A stretch of DNA of 50,316 nt from Oscillatoriaceae cyanobacterium M33_DOE_052 (GCA_015296065.1 DVDU01000272.1:1-50316); one strand, 5' to 3'. Shown: positions 15,477-24,032, counted from the stretch's first letter. The notes: generated from the sequence alone by a model not told the origin. Translations and numbers: made by a program.

Positions 15477-16682
15477 ATGGGTAACAAACTGGGTATTTTA
15501 ATAGCGGGCTACGGCGGGGCAATCAGTTCCACGGTTGTCGCGGCGCTGGATCTGATGACTAGGGGCCTGCGTCCCAGACTGGGCATGATTTGCGAAACAA
15601 CTGAGCCGAGCGGGATTACGGTGGGCAGCAAACTGGGGGCTCCCGATTTGGCCGATACAGTTATATCAGGTTGGGATGTGGTTCCCGAAACGATCGGAGA
15701 GGCTCTCGTCACCCACCAGGTACTCACTGATACGGATATTCGGGATGTCTCCCCCGCCACCAAGGGGATGCGCCCCATACTTGTACCCCCAAAGCATACG
15801 GAAACTACTAATGGCCATTACGAGTTCGGCGGTCGCATAGAAAAGCTGCGCCAAGATATCCGGCAATTCCGGGCAGAAAATCAAGTGGACTGGGTGGTGG
15901 TGGTCAATTGTATGTCCACTCAGCCAACTCCGGCGTGGTCCGCTAACTACGAATCCTTGGAGCAGTTCCAAACTGCCTGCGCCAAGGGCGACCCTTGCGT
16001 TACCCCCTCAATGGAATACGCCTGTGCCGCAATCCTCGAAGGTGCCGGTTATGTGAACTTTACTCCCAACTTGGCCACTATCCCCGCTTTACTGGAACTA
16101 GCTAACCAAAAGCGGGTGCCTTTGGCGGGGAAGGATGGTAAAACCGGTCAAACTCTGCTGAAAACGGCTCTGGCTCCTATGTTTAAGCTCAGAGGTTTGC
16201 AGGTACAGGGTTGGTTTAGCACCAATATCCTTGGCAACAGGGATGGGGAAGCTCTCAGTGAGCCTGATGCTTGCAATACTAAAGTCACCAGCAAGGAAAG
16301 TTGTCTAGATAACATTCTCGGCTACGAGGTGGACGACCACCAAGTTTATATCCACTACTACCGCCCCCGCCGGGATAATAAGGAAGCCTGGGACAATATC
16401 GATGTGGATGGTTTTCTCGGCTATTCCATGCAGGTTAAGGTGAATTTCCTCTGCCGGGATAGCATTCTCGCTGCGCCTCTGATTCTAGACTTGGCTCGGT
16501 TGATGGCGGTGTCTATGCGTGAAGGTGAGTACGGTCCGCTTACCCAGCTCTCGATGTTCTTCAAGTCGCCGGAAGTGCCTGTAGGCACTCCTGTGCAGCA
16601 CGATTTGTTTGTGCAGCGCCAGATATTTGAAGAGTGGGTGGAAAAGTGCGCCGCTCATGCTCCCGTTAAGGTGGCTGTTTAA
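15477..16682 (+). CDS. Inositol-3-phosphate synthase (INO1 family)
   Basis: The 401-residue protein converts glucose 6-phosphate to 1D-myo-inositol 3-phosphate with NAD+ as catalytic cofactor. The N-terminus carries the Rossmann glycine loop (LIAGYGGAISSTVVAALDL). The catalytic region shows GKDGKTGQTLLKTALAPMF, GWFSTNILGNRDGEAL and the later YMQVK-like segment with RDSILAAPLILDLARL; the lysine-rich active-site positions (KDGKTGQTLLK) are present. The prokaryotic form is shorter than the eukaryotic one, as here. It has its own promoter and is followed by a terminator-like hairpin before the dehydrogenase gene. Confidence 0.9.
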   Translation: MGNKLGILIAGYGGAISSTVVAALDLMTRGLRPRLGMICETTEPSGITVGSKLGAPDLADTVISGWDVVPETIGEALVTHQVLTDTDIRDVSPATKGMRPILVPPKHTETTNGHYEFGGRIEKLRQDIRQFRAENQVDWVVVVNCMSTQPTPAWSANYESLEQFQTACAKGDPCVTPSMEYACAAILEGAGYVNFTPNLATIPALLELANQKRVPLAGKDGKTGQTLLKTALAPMFKLRGLQVQGWFSTNILGNRDGEALSEPDACNTKVTSKESCLDNILGYEVDDHQVYIHYYRPRRDNKEAWDNIDVDGFLGYSMQVKVNFLCRDSILAAPLILDLARLMAVSMREGEYGPLTQLSMFFKSPEVPVGTPVQHDLFVQRQIFEEWVEKCAAHAPVKVAV

Positions 16683-16705
16683 TCTAGTCATTTGGGATAG
16701 TTTTC

Positions 16706-16740
16706 GGGGGCGCTAGTCACAGCGCCCCTGTGTTGTTTTT
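16706..16740 (+). terminator. Intrinsic terminator after the inositol-phosphate synthase gene
   Basis: The stem GGGGCGCT (16707-16714) / AGCGCCCC (16721-16728) with a 6-nt loop is followed by TGTGTTGTTTTT. It lies 25 bp after the stop codon and could separate or attenuate transcription into the downstream dehydrogenase gene. Confidence 0.7.
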
Positions 16741-16777
16741 GGTCTGCTGGCTGCTCGTATTATCTGGGGATGGGGAA

Positions 16778-17770
16778 ATGGCGATCGAGATGGCGTTGTT
16801 TGGTGCGGGAAGAATTGGGGAAATTCACGCGGCGAATATCGCCCACCATCCGGCGGTAAGGTTGCGCTATGTGGTGGGGGGGCAGGATGCAAACCGCTCT
16901 GCTACCCTGGCGGCGAAATATGGAGCAGCGGCGGTGTCTGCGGATGTGGCTCTGGGGGATGGGGAGGTGCAGGCTGTGGCGATCGCCTCTCCGACTCCCA
17001 CCCACCCAGATTTAATCATTAAAGCGGCTGGCGCCGGAAAAGCCATCTTTTGCGAAAAGCCGATCGCTTTAAACTTACAGCAGCTAGACGACTCCCTCGC
17101 CGCTGTAAAAACCGCTGGCGTCCCCTTTTTCCTCGGTTTTAACCGTCGCTTTGACCCCAGTTTTAGCCAACTGCATACAGCAGTAAAAGCAGGGCAAATT
17201 GGCTCAGTAGAAATGGTCAACATCACCAGCCGAGACCCCGCCCCCCCGCCCCTAGAATATCTCCAAACTTCTGGCGGCATCTTCGCCGATATGGTCATCC
17301 ATGATTTTGATATGGCGCGGTGGTTGTTAGGAGAAGAACCTACGGAAATCTTTGCTACTGCCAGTTGTTTGGTGAATCCAGAAATTGCCCAACTGGGCGA
17401 TGCCGATACCGCCATGATTATCCTCAAAACTATGAGCGGCAAACTTAGTCATATTAATGTGAGTCGCCGCGCTGTCTATGGTTACGACCAGCGCATCGAG
17501 GTATTTGGTTCGGCGGGGATGGTGCAGGCTGGCAACCACACTCCCACCACTGTAGAATTAGCCACCGCTAACGGCGTTAGTAGGGATAAACCGCTGCATT
17601 TCTTTTTGGAAAGATACGCCGCCGCTTACCAGCGAGAAATTGACCATTTTGTTGATATAATTACTAAAGGTGTGTCGCCGTTGGTGGGCGGGGATGATGG
17701 CAGAAAATCTCTTATTCTGGCTGAGGCGGCGAAACTATCGGCTACTACTAATCAGCCGGTGAAATTATAA
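16778..17770 (+). CDS. Gfo/Idh/MocA oxidoreductase, inositol 2-dehydrogenase-like
   Basis: The 330-residue protein has an N-terminal Rossmann fold (ALFGAGRIGEIHAANIA) and the family's catalytic CEKPIAL (EKP) motif. Other features are GFNRRFDPSF and the GGIFADMVIHDFDMARWL segment, where the Asp and His (D-x3-H type) complete the active site. It is of the IolG type, oxidising myo- or scyllo-inositol with NAD+. The ATG at 16778 fits the family; the in-frame start at 16730 would add 16 hydrophobic residues overlapping the terminator. The gene follows the inositol-phosphate synthase gene by 95 bp, suggesting a joint inositol pathway. Confidence 0.85.
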   Translation: MAIEMALFGAGRIGEIHAANIAHHPAVRLRYVVGGQDANRSATLAAKYGAAAVSADVALGDGEVQAVAIASPTPTHPDLIIKAAGAGKAIFCEKPIALNLQQLDDSLAAVKTAGVPFFLGFNRRFDPSFSQLHTAVKAGQIGSVEMVNITSRDPAPPPLEYLQTSGGIFADMVIHDFDMARWLLGEEPTEIFATASCLVNPEIAQLGDADTAMIILKTMSGKLSHINVSRRAVYGYDQRIEVFGSAGMVQAGNHTPTTVELATANGVSRDKPLHFFLERYAAAYQREIDHFVDIITKGVSPLVGGDDGRKSLILAEAAKLSATTNQPVKL

Positions 17771-17811
17771 CATAATTTAGCGGTAATTGCCAGATTTTTT
17801 ATCAAGGTTAA

Positions 17812-18387
17812 ATGAAGATGACCGCGATAATTTTAAATTTAGAGAATGTGGGACTTACGGACGATCAATTTTATCGTCTGTGTCAGGTAAATCGCGATTG
17901 GCAGTTGGAGCGATCGGCTAAAGGAGAACTGATAATTATGCCACCAGTGGGCGGGGTGAGTGGCCATAGAGAAGCTGATTTGATTACCGATTTGACTATC
18001 TGGAACCGGCAAACTAAACTGGGGATAGTGTTTAGTTCGGCTACGATTTTTCGTCTGCCTAATGGCGGGGATAGGTCGCCGGATGCAGCTTGGGTCAGCT
18101 TAGAAAGATGGCAAGCCTTAACCTTAGAGCAACAAGAAGCATTTCCCCCGATTTGTCCTGATTTTGTGATTGAACTGCGATCGCGGACGGATGCCATGCC
18201 ACCCCTGCGGGATAAAATGCAGGAGTATCTGAATAGTGGGTTAAAATTGGGTTGGCTGGTGAATCCGCAAGAGCAGGAGGTAGCAATTTATCGGGATAAT
18301 CAAGCAGTAGAAATTATTTCGCTTCCGGCGAGTTTGTCTGGGGAGACGGTGTTACCGGGATTTGTTTTGGATTTGCCGATATTTTAA
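17812..18387 (+). CDS. Uma2 family protein (putative PD-(D/E)XK fold)
   Basis: This is a 191-residue DUF820/Uma2 protein. Conserved features are LCQVNRDWQLERSAKGELII, MPPVGGVSGHREADLI, SPDAAWVSLERW, CPDFVIELRSRTDAMPPLRD (the D...E-x-R/K nuclease-like motif) and KMQEYLNSGLKLGWLVNPQE. The family is greatly expanded in filamentous cyanobacteria and often described as a putative endonuclease; its cellular role is unknown. The motif residues appear intact. Its stop codon lies 3 bp from the end of the convergent NB-ARC gene. Confidence 0.88.
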   Translation: MKMTAIILNLENVGLTDDQFYRLCQVNRDWQLERSAKGELIIMPPVGGVSGHREADLITDLTIWNRQTKLGIVFSSATIFRLPNGGDRSPDAAWVSLERWQALTLEQQEAFPPICPDFVIELRSRTDAMPPLRDKMQEYLNSGLKLGWLVNPQEQEVAIYRDNQAVEIISLPASLSGETVLPGFVLDLPIF

Positions 18388-18390
18388 ATG

Positions 18391-19875
18391 CTAATTTAGT
18401 AACGCTATGAGATTGTGGCTGATATAGCCGATAGCGATTGGGGGTTTATCGGTGAGTAGTAATAAGATTTTTTCTAGGGTTTCGGGGAGGGTGGCACCAT
18501 ACAACCGCCACAATTTATCCCGGAGGTGATGTAAAATGCGATCGCCTACGATATCGTCTGTCCCGGGGCGCAATAACCAATGGGTTCGCAGTACCTGAAA
18601 ATGCGCCATATCTTGGCTTTGGACGACTTGCTGAATTTCTGCAGCCGCCCGATCGACTAATTCATCAGTAACAGCTTTCATCACCAGGGGTTGCAGGGTG
18701 AATGAAGATGATTCTAGATGATACCATTTTTCTAGTAATGAGCGATGCTCTAAACTGGTGATGGCTTCTAAAACAGCTCCTGGGTCCGGGGAGATGAGAA
18801 AATGGGTTTGCAACCGAGGGAAGGAAATGGGCTGTTGCCAGATGGCTAGCCAGTAAAGGATGTCTCGCTCTAATGGGGACAGTGGCTGTAATTGCTGGTG
18901 GAGGATTTGGCGGAGGCGATCGCCCATCACCAAGGTGTTTTGATTGAGAAATTCGGCGATATTCCCCCCAAATACAGACTGAATTAAGGGAGTGACAATT
19001 TTGAGAGCCAGGGGATTACCGCGATAAAGCTGAATTAAAGCAGATATCCCCACTTTTTGACCAGTTAATCCTCTAGATTGCAATAATTCTAAAGCAGCGG
19101 CTTTGGCCAATCCCTGCAGTGGCAAGCAGCGAATAGTTTGGCCGTCAAAATCCAGGTTTGGTGGTTGTTGCCGACTGGTAATTATAATGCAGCTTTGATG
19201 GCGCTGGCAGCTTAATTGTGAGATAAATTGACTATATTCACTGGTGTGGATAACGGTTTCTAAACCATCTAAGATGACTAGGCAGCGGCGTTGTTGCAGA
19301 TTGTTTATTATTTCGTTGATAGCCTGATGAATGTCTGGGACTGGGGTTTGATTGAAAGTGGCGAGGAGGCTATGGAGGACGGAAAGGAGGGAGGGGGAAT
19401 GGGTAAATGTGCGCCAAATTAAGCAGTGAAAGTTATCCTGGATGCGGTCTGCTAAAGCCAGAGTAAGGGCAGTTTTGCCAATGCCGCCGATACCGATAAT
19501 CGCGATTAATTTACATTGTTGTGTTATGCTCCAATTGTGGAGCTGCTCTAATTCCTGAGTGCGGCCAAAAAAGCTGTCGATATCTGGCGCTTCTTGCCAG
19601 TGAATTTGGCTTGTAGTGTGGTTGGGTTTTGGGTCAGAGTCTAAAGTCTCTGGCTCGGCAATTTCTTCCCAGTTACTAATGCCAACTGCCTCACAAATAG
19701 CGATAAAAATATCCCGTTGGATGCGTTCACCCTGCCAAAACCGGCGGAGCGTCGCTCTGGAGGTATGGGCCGACTCCCACCAGCGAGATGTATTGGTTTT
19801 CGTCCACCCCAGACGCTGGCGGGTGCGTTCTACCACAGCTAGTCCGGTTTTTGATGCTTTCAGGGAATTGGACAT
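18391..19875 (-). CDS. NB-ARC STAND ATPase with N-terminal HTH, lacking C-terminal repeats
   Basis: The 494-residue protein has an N-terminal HTH-like region (GLAVVERTRQRLGW, SRATLRRFWQGERIQRDIF) and an NB-ARC ATPase: P-loop GIGGIGKTAL (128-137), Walker B CLVILDGLETV, sensor IIITSRQ, GNPLALKIV. A winged-helix region follows (LERDILYWLAIWQQPISF, RSLLEKWYHLESSSFTLQPLV). In many cyanobacterial relatives a segment like GYISHNLIALLN leads directly into WD40 or pentapeptide repeats. Here the protein ends exactly there, 3 bp from the convergent Uma2 gene. Either it is a naturally short form or the sensor repeats have been lost. STAND proteins act as ligand-triggered oligomeric switches. Confidence 0.85.
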   Translation of the reverse strand: MSNSLKASKTGLAVVERTRQRLGWTKTNTSRWWESAHTSRATLRRFWQGERIQRDIFIAICEAVGISNWEEIAEPETLDSDPKPNHTTSQIHWQEAPDIDSFFGRTQELEQLHNWSITQQCKLIAIIGIGGIGKTALTLALADRIQDNFHCLIWRTFTHSPSLLSVLHSLLATFNQTPVPDIHQAINEIINNLQQRRCLVILDGLETVIHTSEYSQFISQLSCQRHQSCIIITSRQQPPNLDFDGQTIRCLPLQGLAKAAALELLQSRGLTGQKVGISALIQLYRGNPLALKIVTPLIQSVFGGNIAEFLNQNTLVMGDRLRQILHQQLQPLSPLERDILYWLAIWQQPISFPRLQTHFLISPDPGAVLEAITSLEHRSLLEKWYHLESSSFTLQPLVMKAVTDELVDRAAAEIQQVVQSQDMAHFQVLRTHWLLRPGTDDIVGDRILHHLRDKLWRLYGATLPETLEKILLLLTDKPPIAIGYISHNLIALLN

Positions 19876-19904
19876 AGATATCTTGAGTGAGAGCTAGAAT
19901 TATC

Positions 19905-20165
19905 TCAATCATGCCCGATCGGGCTGTTTATTGGTGAGGAGACAGCTCTAATAACAGGCGCATCCTCTCTATCCTCTTCTAGCAATTTAGCTAATTTATG
20001 GGCGGCATCGTGGGAATTATACGGCGACCAAACTGGATATGTTGCGCCCGGTTGCAGCCCTGCATTTTCTTCTTTGGCTAATTCTTCCACAAGAAACTGC
20101 ATCACTTTCAGCTTATCTACACGAGATAGGCTTTGTAAGGTAGGGATAAGTTCGGTAATGCTCAT
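19905..20165 (-). CDS. Small cyanobacterial protein of unknown function
   Basis: An 86-residue protein beginning MSITELIPTLQSLSRVDKLK and continuing VMQFLVEELAKEENAGLQPG, then YPVWSPYNSHDAAHKLAKLL. The N-terminal helix pair resembles small antitoxin-like or adaptor proteins common in filamentous cyanobacteria, usually beside a PIN- or RelE-type toxin gene; none is adjacent here. The last 15 residues look non-conserved. The start at 20165 is supported by the MSITELIPTLQ.LS..DK pattern. It lies 30 bp upstream of the NB-ARC gene, so the two could be co-transcribed. Confidence 0.6.
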   Translation of the reverse strand: MSITELIPTLQSLSRVDKLKVMQFLVEELAKEENAGLQPGATYPVWSPYNSHDAAHKLAKLLEEDREDAPVIRAVSSPINSPIGHD

Positions 20166-20508
20166 AACACATCAACAGCATAATCCTCGGTTTTGCATAA
20201 TCATCATAACACACCCGCGCAATTTTAACCCAACCATTGCCAATTTCCGTCTCGGCACCAACCAATTATAAACTGAAACCAGCATCAGCTACAACAGGAC
20301 TTGATGCTCACATATTTTTTGTCAGCTCCAACTTTGAAGTTACCACATCCTCCATGAAAAAGCAAGCATATCTCAAAAATAATCTCCTGAGCCAACCACT
20401 GAACACCAAGTGAACATCAAGTGAGCATCAAGTGAGCATCAAACTGAGCATTTTTCCCAGAGCCACCGAGCTAAACTAGAGACATCAGACCAAACGGAGG
20501 TTGCTCCT
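20166..20508. other. Intergenic region with 11-bp direct repeats before the vWA gene
   Basis: No gene is supported in 343 bp. Four tandem 11-bp units of the form TGA(A/G)CA(T/C)CAAG occupy about 20400-20446, 63-110 bp before the start codon of the vWA gene. A perfect GGAGG ribosome-binding site precedes that start. Confidence 0.55.
20400..20451 (+). promoter_or_regulatory. 11-bp direct-repeat array, possible operator of the VIT/vWA gene
   Basis: Units TGAACACCAAG, TGAACATCAAG, TGAGCATCAAG and TGAGCATCAA follow one another in register, then TGAGCAT. An 11-bp direct-repeat spacing matches one helical turn, as in operators of OmpR/PhoB-type response regulators. A chance minisatellite is also possible. 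Confidence 0.35.
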
Positions 20509-22983
20509 ATGACTCAGACCGTGAAAAATCCTGGTGGTTTGTACGCTAAAACCGCCGACCAACAGCAACTCGCCTTTCCCCTCAAGCACACCGATGTGCA
20601 AGCACAGGTGACGGGGAACCTGTCCCGAGTGGAAGTTACCCAGACCTTTGAAAATCCCTTCACCACTACCCTAGAAGCAGTGTATATCTTCCCCCTCCCA
20701 GATGAAGCGGCGGTGGATGATATGCTGATTCGCATCGGTGATAAAACCATTAAAGGCAGCATCAAAAAACGGGAAGAAGCCCAGCAAATCTACGAACAAG
20801 CTAAAAAGCAGGGACGCACCGCTGGACTTTTAGAACAGGAACGGGATAACATTTTTACTCAATCTCTCGCCAACATCAAACCGGGAGAGCAGATTGATGT
20901 GATTATTCGCTATAGCGACAAACTGAAATTTGAAGGCGGGGATTACGAGTTTGTCTTCCCAATGGTAGTTGGCCCCCGGTACATTCCCGGAACCCCCATT
21001 GAGGAAAACGCTGGCGCCAGTGGCTCTGCACCTGCACCCATGACCCAAAATCAGGACACAGATTTGGTGCCAGATGCGTCGCGACTCAATGCCCCAATTT
21101 TACCCCCAGGAACTCGTTCTCGTCACGACATTAATGTAACCGTCGCAATTGATGCTGGGGTGGAAATTCGGGAGGTAAGTTCTCCCTCGCACCAAATCCA
21201 GATTGTCCGGGAAAACCAGATAGTGCGGGTCAACTTGGCAGGGGGTGATACTATCCCCAATAAAGACCTAATTTTGCGCTATCAGGTGGCGGGAGATAAT
21301 ACTCAAGCTACGGTGATGACGCAAGCAGACGAAAAAGGGGGACATTTCGCGGTTTATCTGATTCCCGCTGTGCAGTATCGCCCCAATGAATTAGTGCCGA
21401 AAGATGTGGTGTTTCTCATCGATACTTCTGGCTCTCAGAACGGGGCGCCCCTGCAACAATGTCAGGAATTAATGCGCCGGTTTATTAGCGGACTAAATCC
21501 TAATGATACGTTCACGATTATCGATTTTGCCGATACCACTCAACAACTCTCACCAGTTCCCTTGGCGAATAATCCCCAAAATCGCTCCCAAGCCATCAAA
21601 TATATTAACAAGTTAACCGCTGATGGGGGAACGCAACTGCTGCGGGGGATTCGCGCTGTGTTGAATTTCCCGGTGACTGACCCCGGACGGTTGCGGAGTA
21701 TTGTGCTGTTAACCGATGGTTATATTGGCAATGAGAATGAGATTTTGGCAGAAGTGCAGCAAAATCTGAAATCTGGGAATCGTCTTTACAGTTTTGGGGC
21801 GGGCAGTTCGGTAAATCGGTTTTTGATTAACCGAATTGCGGAAATTGGTCGGGGGATATCGCGCATTATCCGCCAAGATGAGCCTGTGGATGAGGTGGTA
21901 GAAAAGTTTTTCCGCCAAATCAATAATCCGGTTTTGGCAAATATTCAATGGCAGTGGGAAGGTGAGGGAGACTTACCGGTGATTTATCCTGCCTTTGTGC
22001 CAGATTTGTTTGCAGAGCAACCGTTGGTTTTGTTCGGACGCAAGACGGATAAACGGAGTGGCAAACTACAGGTTTCTGGGGTAGCTGCGGGTGGTTCGCG
22101 GTATCAGCAAAGTTTTGAGCTAAACTTTGCCACACAGGGGAACCCTGCTATTGCCCAGCTTTGGGGACGCGATCGCATCAAAGATTTAATGAATCAAATG
22201 GTGAGCGGTGACACTAAATCTGGTGTCACAGCGGTGACGGATACGGCTCTGGCTTATCAATTGTTATCGCAATATACGGCTTTTGTGGCGGTGAGCGATG
22301 ATGTGCGGGTGAATCCTGATGATGATTCTGTATCTGTGCAAGTGCCTGTGGAAATGCCGGAAGATGTGAGTTATCAGGGAGTTTTTGGGGCTGTGGCTGC
22401 GGCTCCGGGGATGACTGTAAAGCCTGCTATGGCAGTGCAGCAAACAAAATCTACTTTTAGTGCTTTCTTGTCACCAATTACGGAGATGGAGTTCAATCGC
22501 ATAACAAGCAATGTGGAATCGAAGCTGGAGTCATTTGCCCGCGCTTTTGAGCCGGTTGAGGAAGATATGGAAATGGAAGCGCCAGCGTCGCCACCGGTTC
22601 CCTGGCAAATTGTCAGTGCAACGGGATTAGATGAGGCGGCAATTTCCTTGCTGACGAAACATCTGGAGTCTCTCCAACTTCCGCCCGGATTTAGTGGCGA
22701 TTTAGTGTTGGAATTCCAGGTGAGTAAGGGACGGGTGAAAGGGATTATGGTGGATGATTCTGCCTCCACCCTCACAGACAACAAGGATGTGGAAGTCATC
22801 GGCGATTTGGTGTTTGAAGTTGAGGGGAGTAAACGACGGAAGAAAGGGAATTTGGTGGGGGATGACGCTGCCACCGTCAACGTCCAACCTTTAATCGAAG
22901 CTATCCGGCGATTAATCCTCACCTGGCGAGCCCCCAAAACCCTGAAAACCACCGTTATTCTCACCCTGAGAATTGCCACATAA
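20509..22983 (+). CDS. VIT domain / von Willebrand factor A protein
   Basis: The 824-residue protein has an N-terminal VIT domain (about 1-130: VTQTFENPFTTTLEAVYIFP, EEAQQIYEQAKKQGRTAGLL, the inter-alpha-trypsin-inhibitor signature). A vWA domain spans about 295-470 with an intact MIDAS motif (DTSGS at 305-309, later TADGGTQ and LLTDG). The C-terminal third is variable; residues about 700-824 contain LPPGFSGDLVLEFQVSKGRV and resemble the TonB-C-like energy-transduction fold found at the end of some such proteins. No signal peptide is evident. Cyanobacterial VIT/vWA proteins are widespread but their ligand is unknown; metal-dependent protein binding is inferred. Confidence 0.88.
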   Translation: MTQTVKNPGGLYAKTADQQQLAFPLKHTDVQAQVTGNLSRVEVTQTFENPFTTTLEAVYIFPLPDEAAVDDMLIRIGDKTIKGSIKKREEAQQIYEQAKKQGRTAGLLEQERDNIFTQSLANIKPGEQIDVIIRYSDKLKFEGGDYEFVFPMVVGPRYIPGTPIEENAGASGSAPAPMTQNQDTDLVPDASRLNAPILPPGTRSRHDINVTVAIDAGVEIREVSSPSHQIQIVRENQIVRVNLAGGDTIPNKDLILRYQVAGDNTQATVMTQADEKGGHFAVYLIPAVQYRPNELVPKDVVFLIDTSGSQNGAPLQQCQELMRRFISGLNPNDTFTIIDFADTTQQLSPVPLANNPQNRSQAIKYINKLTADGGTQLLRGIRAVLNFPVTDPGRLRSIVLLTDGYIGNENEILAEVQQNLKSGNRLYSFGAGSSVNRFLINRIAEIGRGISRIIRQDEPVDEVVEKFFRQINNPVLANIQWQWEGEGDLPVIYPAFVPDLFAEQPLVLFGRKTDKRSGKLQVSGVAAGGSRYQQSFELNFATQGNPAIAQLWGRDRIKDLMNQMVSGDTKSGVTAVTDTALAYQLLSQYTAFVAVSDDVRVNPDDDSVSVQVPVEMPEDVSYQGVFGAVAAAPGMTVKPAMAVQQTKSTFSAFLSPITEMEFNRITSNVESKLESFARAFEPVEEDMEMEAPASPPVPWQIVSATGLDEAAISLLTKHLESLQLPPGFSGDLVLEFQVSKGRVKGIMVDDSASTLTDNKDVEVIGDLVFEVEGSKRRKKGNLVGDDAATVNVQPLIEAIRRLILTWRAPKTLKTTVILTLRIAT

Positions 22984-23008
22984 TTCACCCCAAAGGGCAT
23001 TTAATTCC

Positions 23009-23042
23009 CTGATAAGGACACGGCATTGCCGTGTCCCTACGG
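23009..23042. repeat. Dispersed hairpin GGACACGGCA/TGCCGTGTCC, copy 1
   Basis: A perfect inverted repeat with 10-bp arms and no loop lies 30 bp after the vWA gene. A second copy is at 23992-24024; the pair flanks the toxin/immunity genes. Confidence 0.75.
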
Positions 23043-23156
23043 GGGTGGGGGGGTTTTACCCGAATTGGTCGGTTCCCAACCAAGATTTTGGTGCAGCAGG
23101 TTGCTGGGTTGCGGGAAATTAAGAAACCTTCTTCCGATAATTTCTCGGGATATTGC

Positions 23157-23162
23157 TATAAT
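23157..23162 (+). promoter_or_regulatory. -10 element before the CdiA-CT-like toxin gene
   Basis: A perfect TATAAT in an AT-rich stretch, about 80 bp before the TTG start at 23242. No convincing -35 is seen. It suggests that the toxin module is transcribed on its own and not as the end of a long exoprotein gene. Confidence 0.4.
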
Positions 23163-23241
23163 TATATCAAACTTCATCCTCGGTTATAGGCACAAACAGC
23201 TATCTAGCAAAAAAATCTCAACAGGAGGTCTTTAATTTACG

Positions 23242-23655
23242 TTGTCCGTTTCTACACCATCTGGGGGAAACATCACCATTGAATCGGGTGCTAATCCTTC
23301 CCCAAAGGAACTACAGTCAGCCTCCTACTACACCGAACAAGGGTTAAATGTCAAGTTTCTCAATCCGGATAACACTCCTAACGTCCGCACCCCAGATATT
23401 TTAGTTGATGGCATTGGCAATGTTGACTTATATCATCCAACAAATACGACCTCAGTTGAAGCGATAATCCGTGCTATTAAGAAGAAAGGAAGTCAAACGC
23501 CGACGGTTCACGTTGAGCTACCGGCGGATACGGCGATATCCGATGCAGAAGCGCAGCATATTCCTGCTAGAGTTTTCGGAGGAATAGGAGGTTCAGGAAT
23601 CCAGCGGATTATTATTACAAAATCATGTCAACTTATTGTGGATAGGGAAAGATAA
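23242..23655 (+). CDS. Orphan CdiA-C-terminal-like toxin (tRNase-type fold)
   Basis: The 137-residue protein has a short Gly/Ser/Thr-rich leader, then SASYYTEQGLNVKFLNPDNT, RTPDILVDGIGNVDLYHPTN, SVEAIIRAIKKKGSQTPTVH and IQRIIITKSCQLIV. This pattern (alpha-helix, TPD-x-L-x2-G strand, a D/E-x-Y/K-x-P strand, nucleotide-binding-like strands) is that of the CdiA C-terminal RNase family (BECR-type fold). No secretion domain is attached. The only possible start is a TTG, since a TAA lies three codons upstream, with AGGAGG 13 bp before it. It ends 4 bp before the next gene, a candidate immunity protein. Toxicity is inferred from the family, not shown. Confidence 0.65.
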   Translation: MSVSTPSGGNITIESGANPSPKELQSASYYTEQGLNVKFLNPDNTPNVRTPDILVDGIGNVDLYHPTNTTSVEAIIRAIKKKGSQTPTVHVELPADTAISDAEAQHIPARVFGGIGGSGIQRIIITKSCQLIVDRER

Positions 23656-23659
23656 AATT

Positions 23660-23935
23660 ATGCCTAAAATTGTTTGTGGCAACTGCTCGCATATCCTAAA
23701 TATCTCAGAAATTAGCCATGAGAACGAGTTTGAATTGTTGCCATCAGCTCAAGTAGATGAATTGCTAAATGAAGGCTTAGAAAAGACGATGGCTTATCCA
23801 GATTTGCCAACAAAAATAGCAATTTTTAGCGATTTATGGGCAGAAAAAACGCAGACTTTTTGGCGCTGTCCCCATTGTGGCTCTCTGATTTTAAGTGGCG
23901 CCGATGGCCGGGTTGAAACATATGTCAAACGATAG
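23660..23935 (+). CDS. Small zinc-ribbon-like protein, candidate immunity protein
   Basis: This 91-residue protein has a CGNC pair near the N-terminus and CPHC near the C-terminus, a spaced treble-clef or zinc-ribbon arrangement, with an acidic helical centre (SAQVDELLNEGLEKTM) typical of small acidic immunity proteins. I know no family for it. The start at ATG 23660 is chosen over an in-frame upstream start inside the toxin gene because it sits 4 bp after the toxin stop codon. The tight coupling behind a CdiA-CT-like toxin is the main reason for the immunity assignment. Confidence 0.55.
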   Translation: MPKIVCGNCSHILNISEISHENEFELLPSAQVDELLNEGLEKTMAYPDLPTKIAIFSDLWAEKTQTFWRCPHCGSLILSGADGRVETYVKR

Positions 23936-23991
23936 CTATTAATCGGCACCCAGAATTTATCGGTTTAACCCCAATATTTTGGTGCATTTGC

Positions 23992-24024
23992 TGGTAAGGA
24001 CACGGCATTGCCGTGTCCTTACGA
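23992..24024. repeat. Dispersed hairpin GGACACGGCA/TGCCGTGTCC, copy 2
   Basis: Arms GTAAGGACACGGCA/TGCCGTGTCCTTAC form a perfect 28-bp palindrome between the candidate immunity gene and the convergent transporter gene. Both copies are preceded by the shared word ATTTTGGTGCA (23082-23092 lies downstream of copy 1; 23970-23980 lies upstream of copy 2), so the flanks are related too. Confidence 0.75.
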
Positions 24025-24032
24025 TAATTCCT

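Noticed and set aside
23026-23235. 69-codon ORF upstream of the toxin
   Set aside because: It starts inside the GGACACGGCA hairpin and covers the toxin promoter; no motif is seen.
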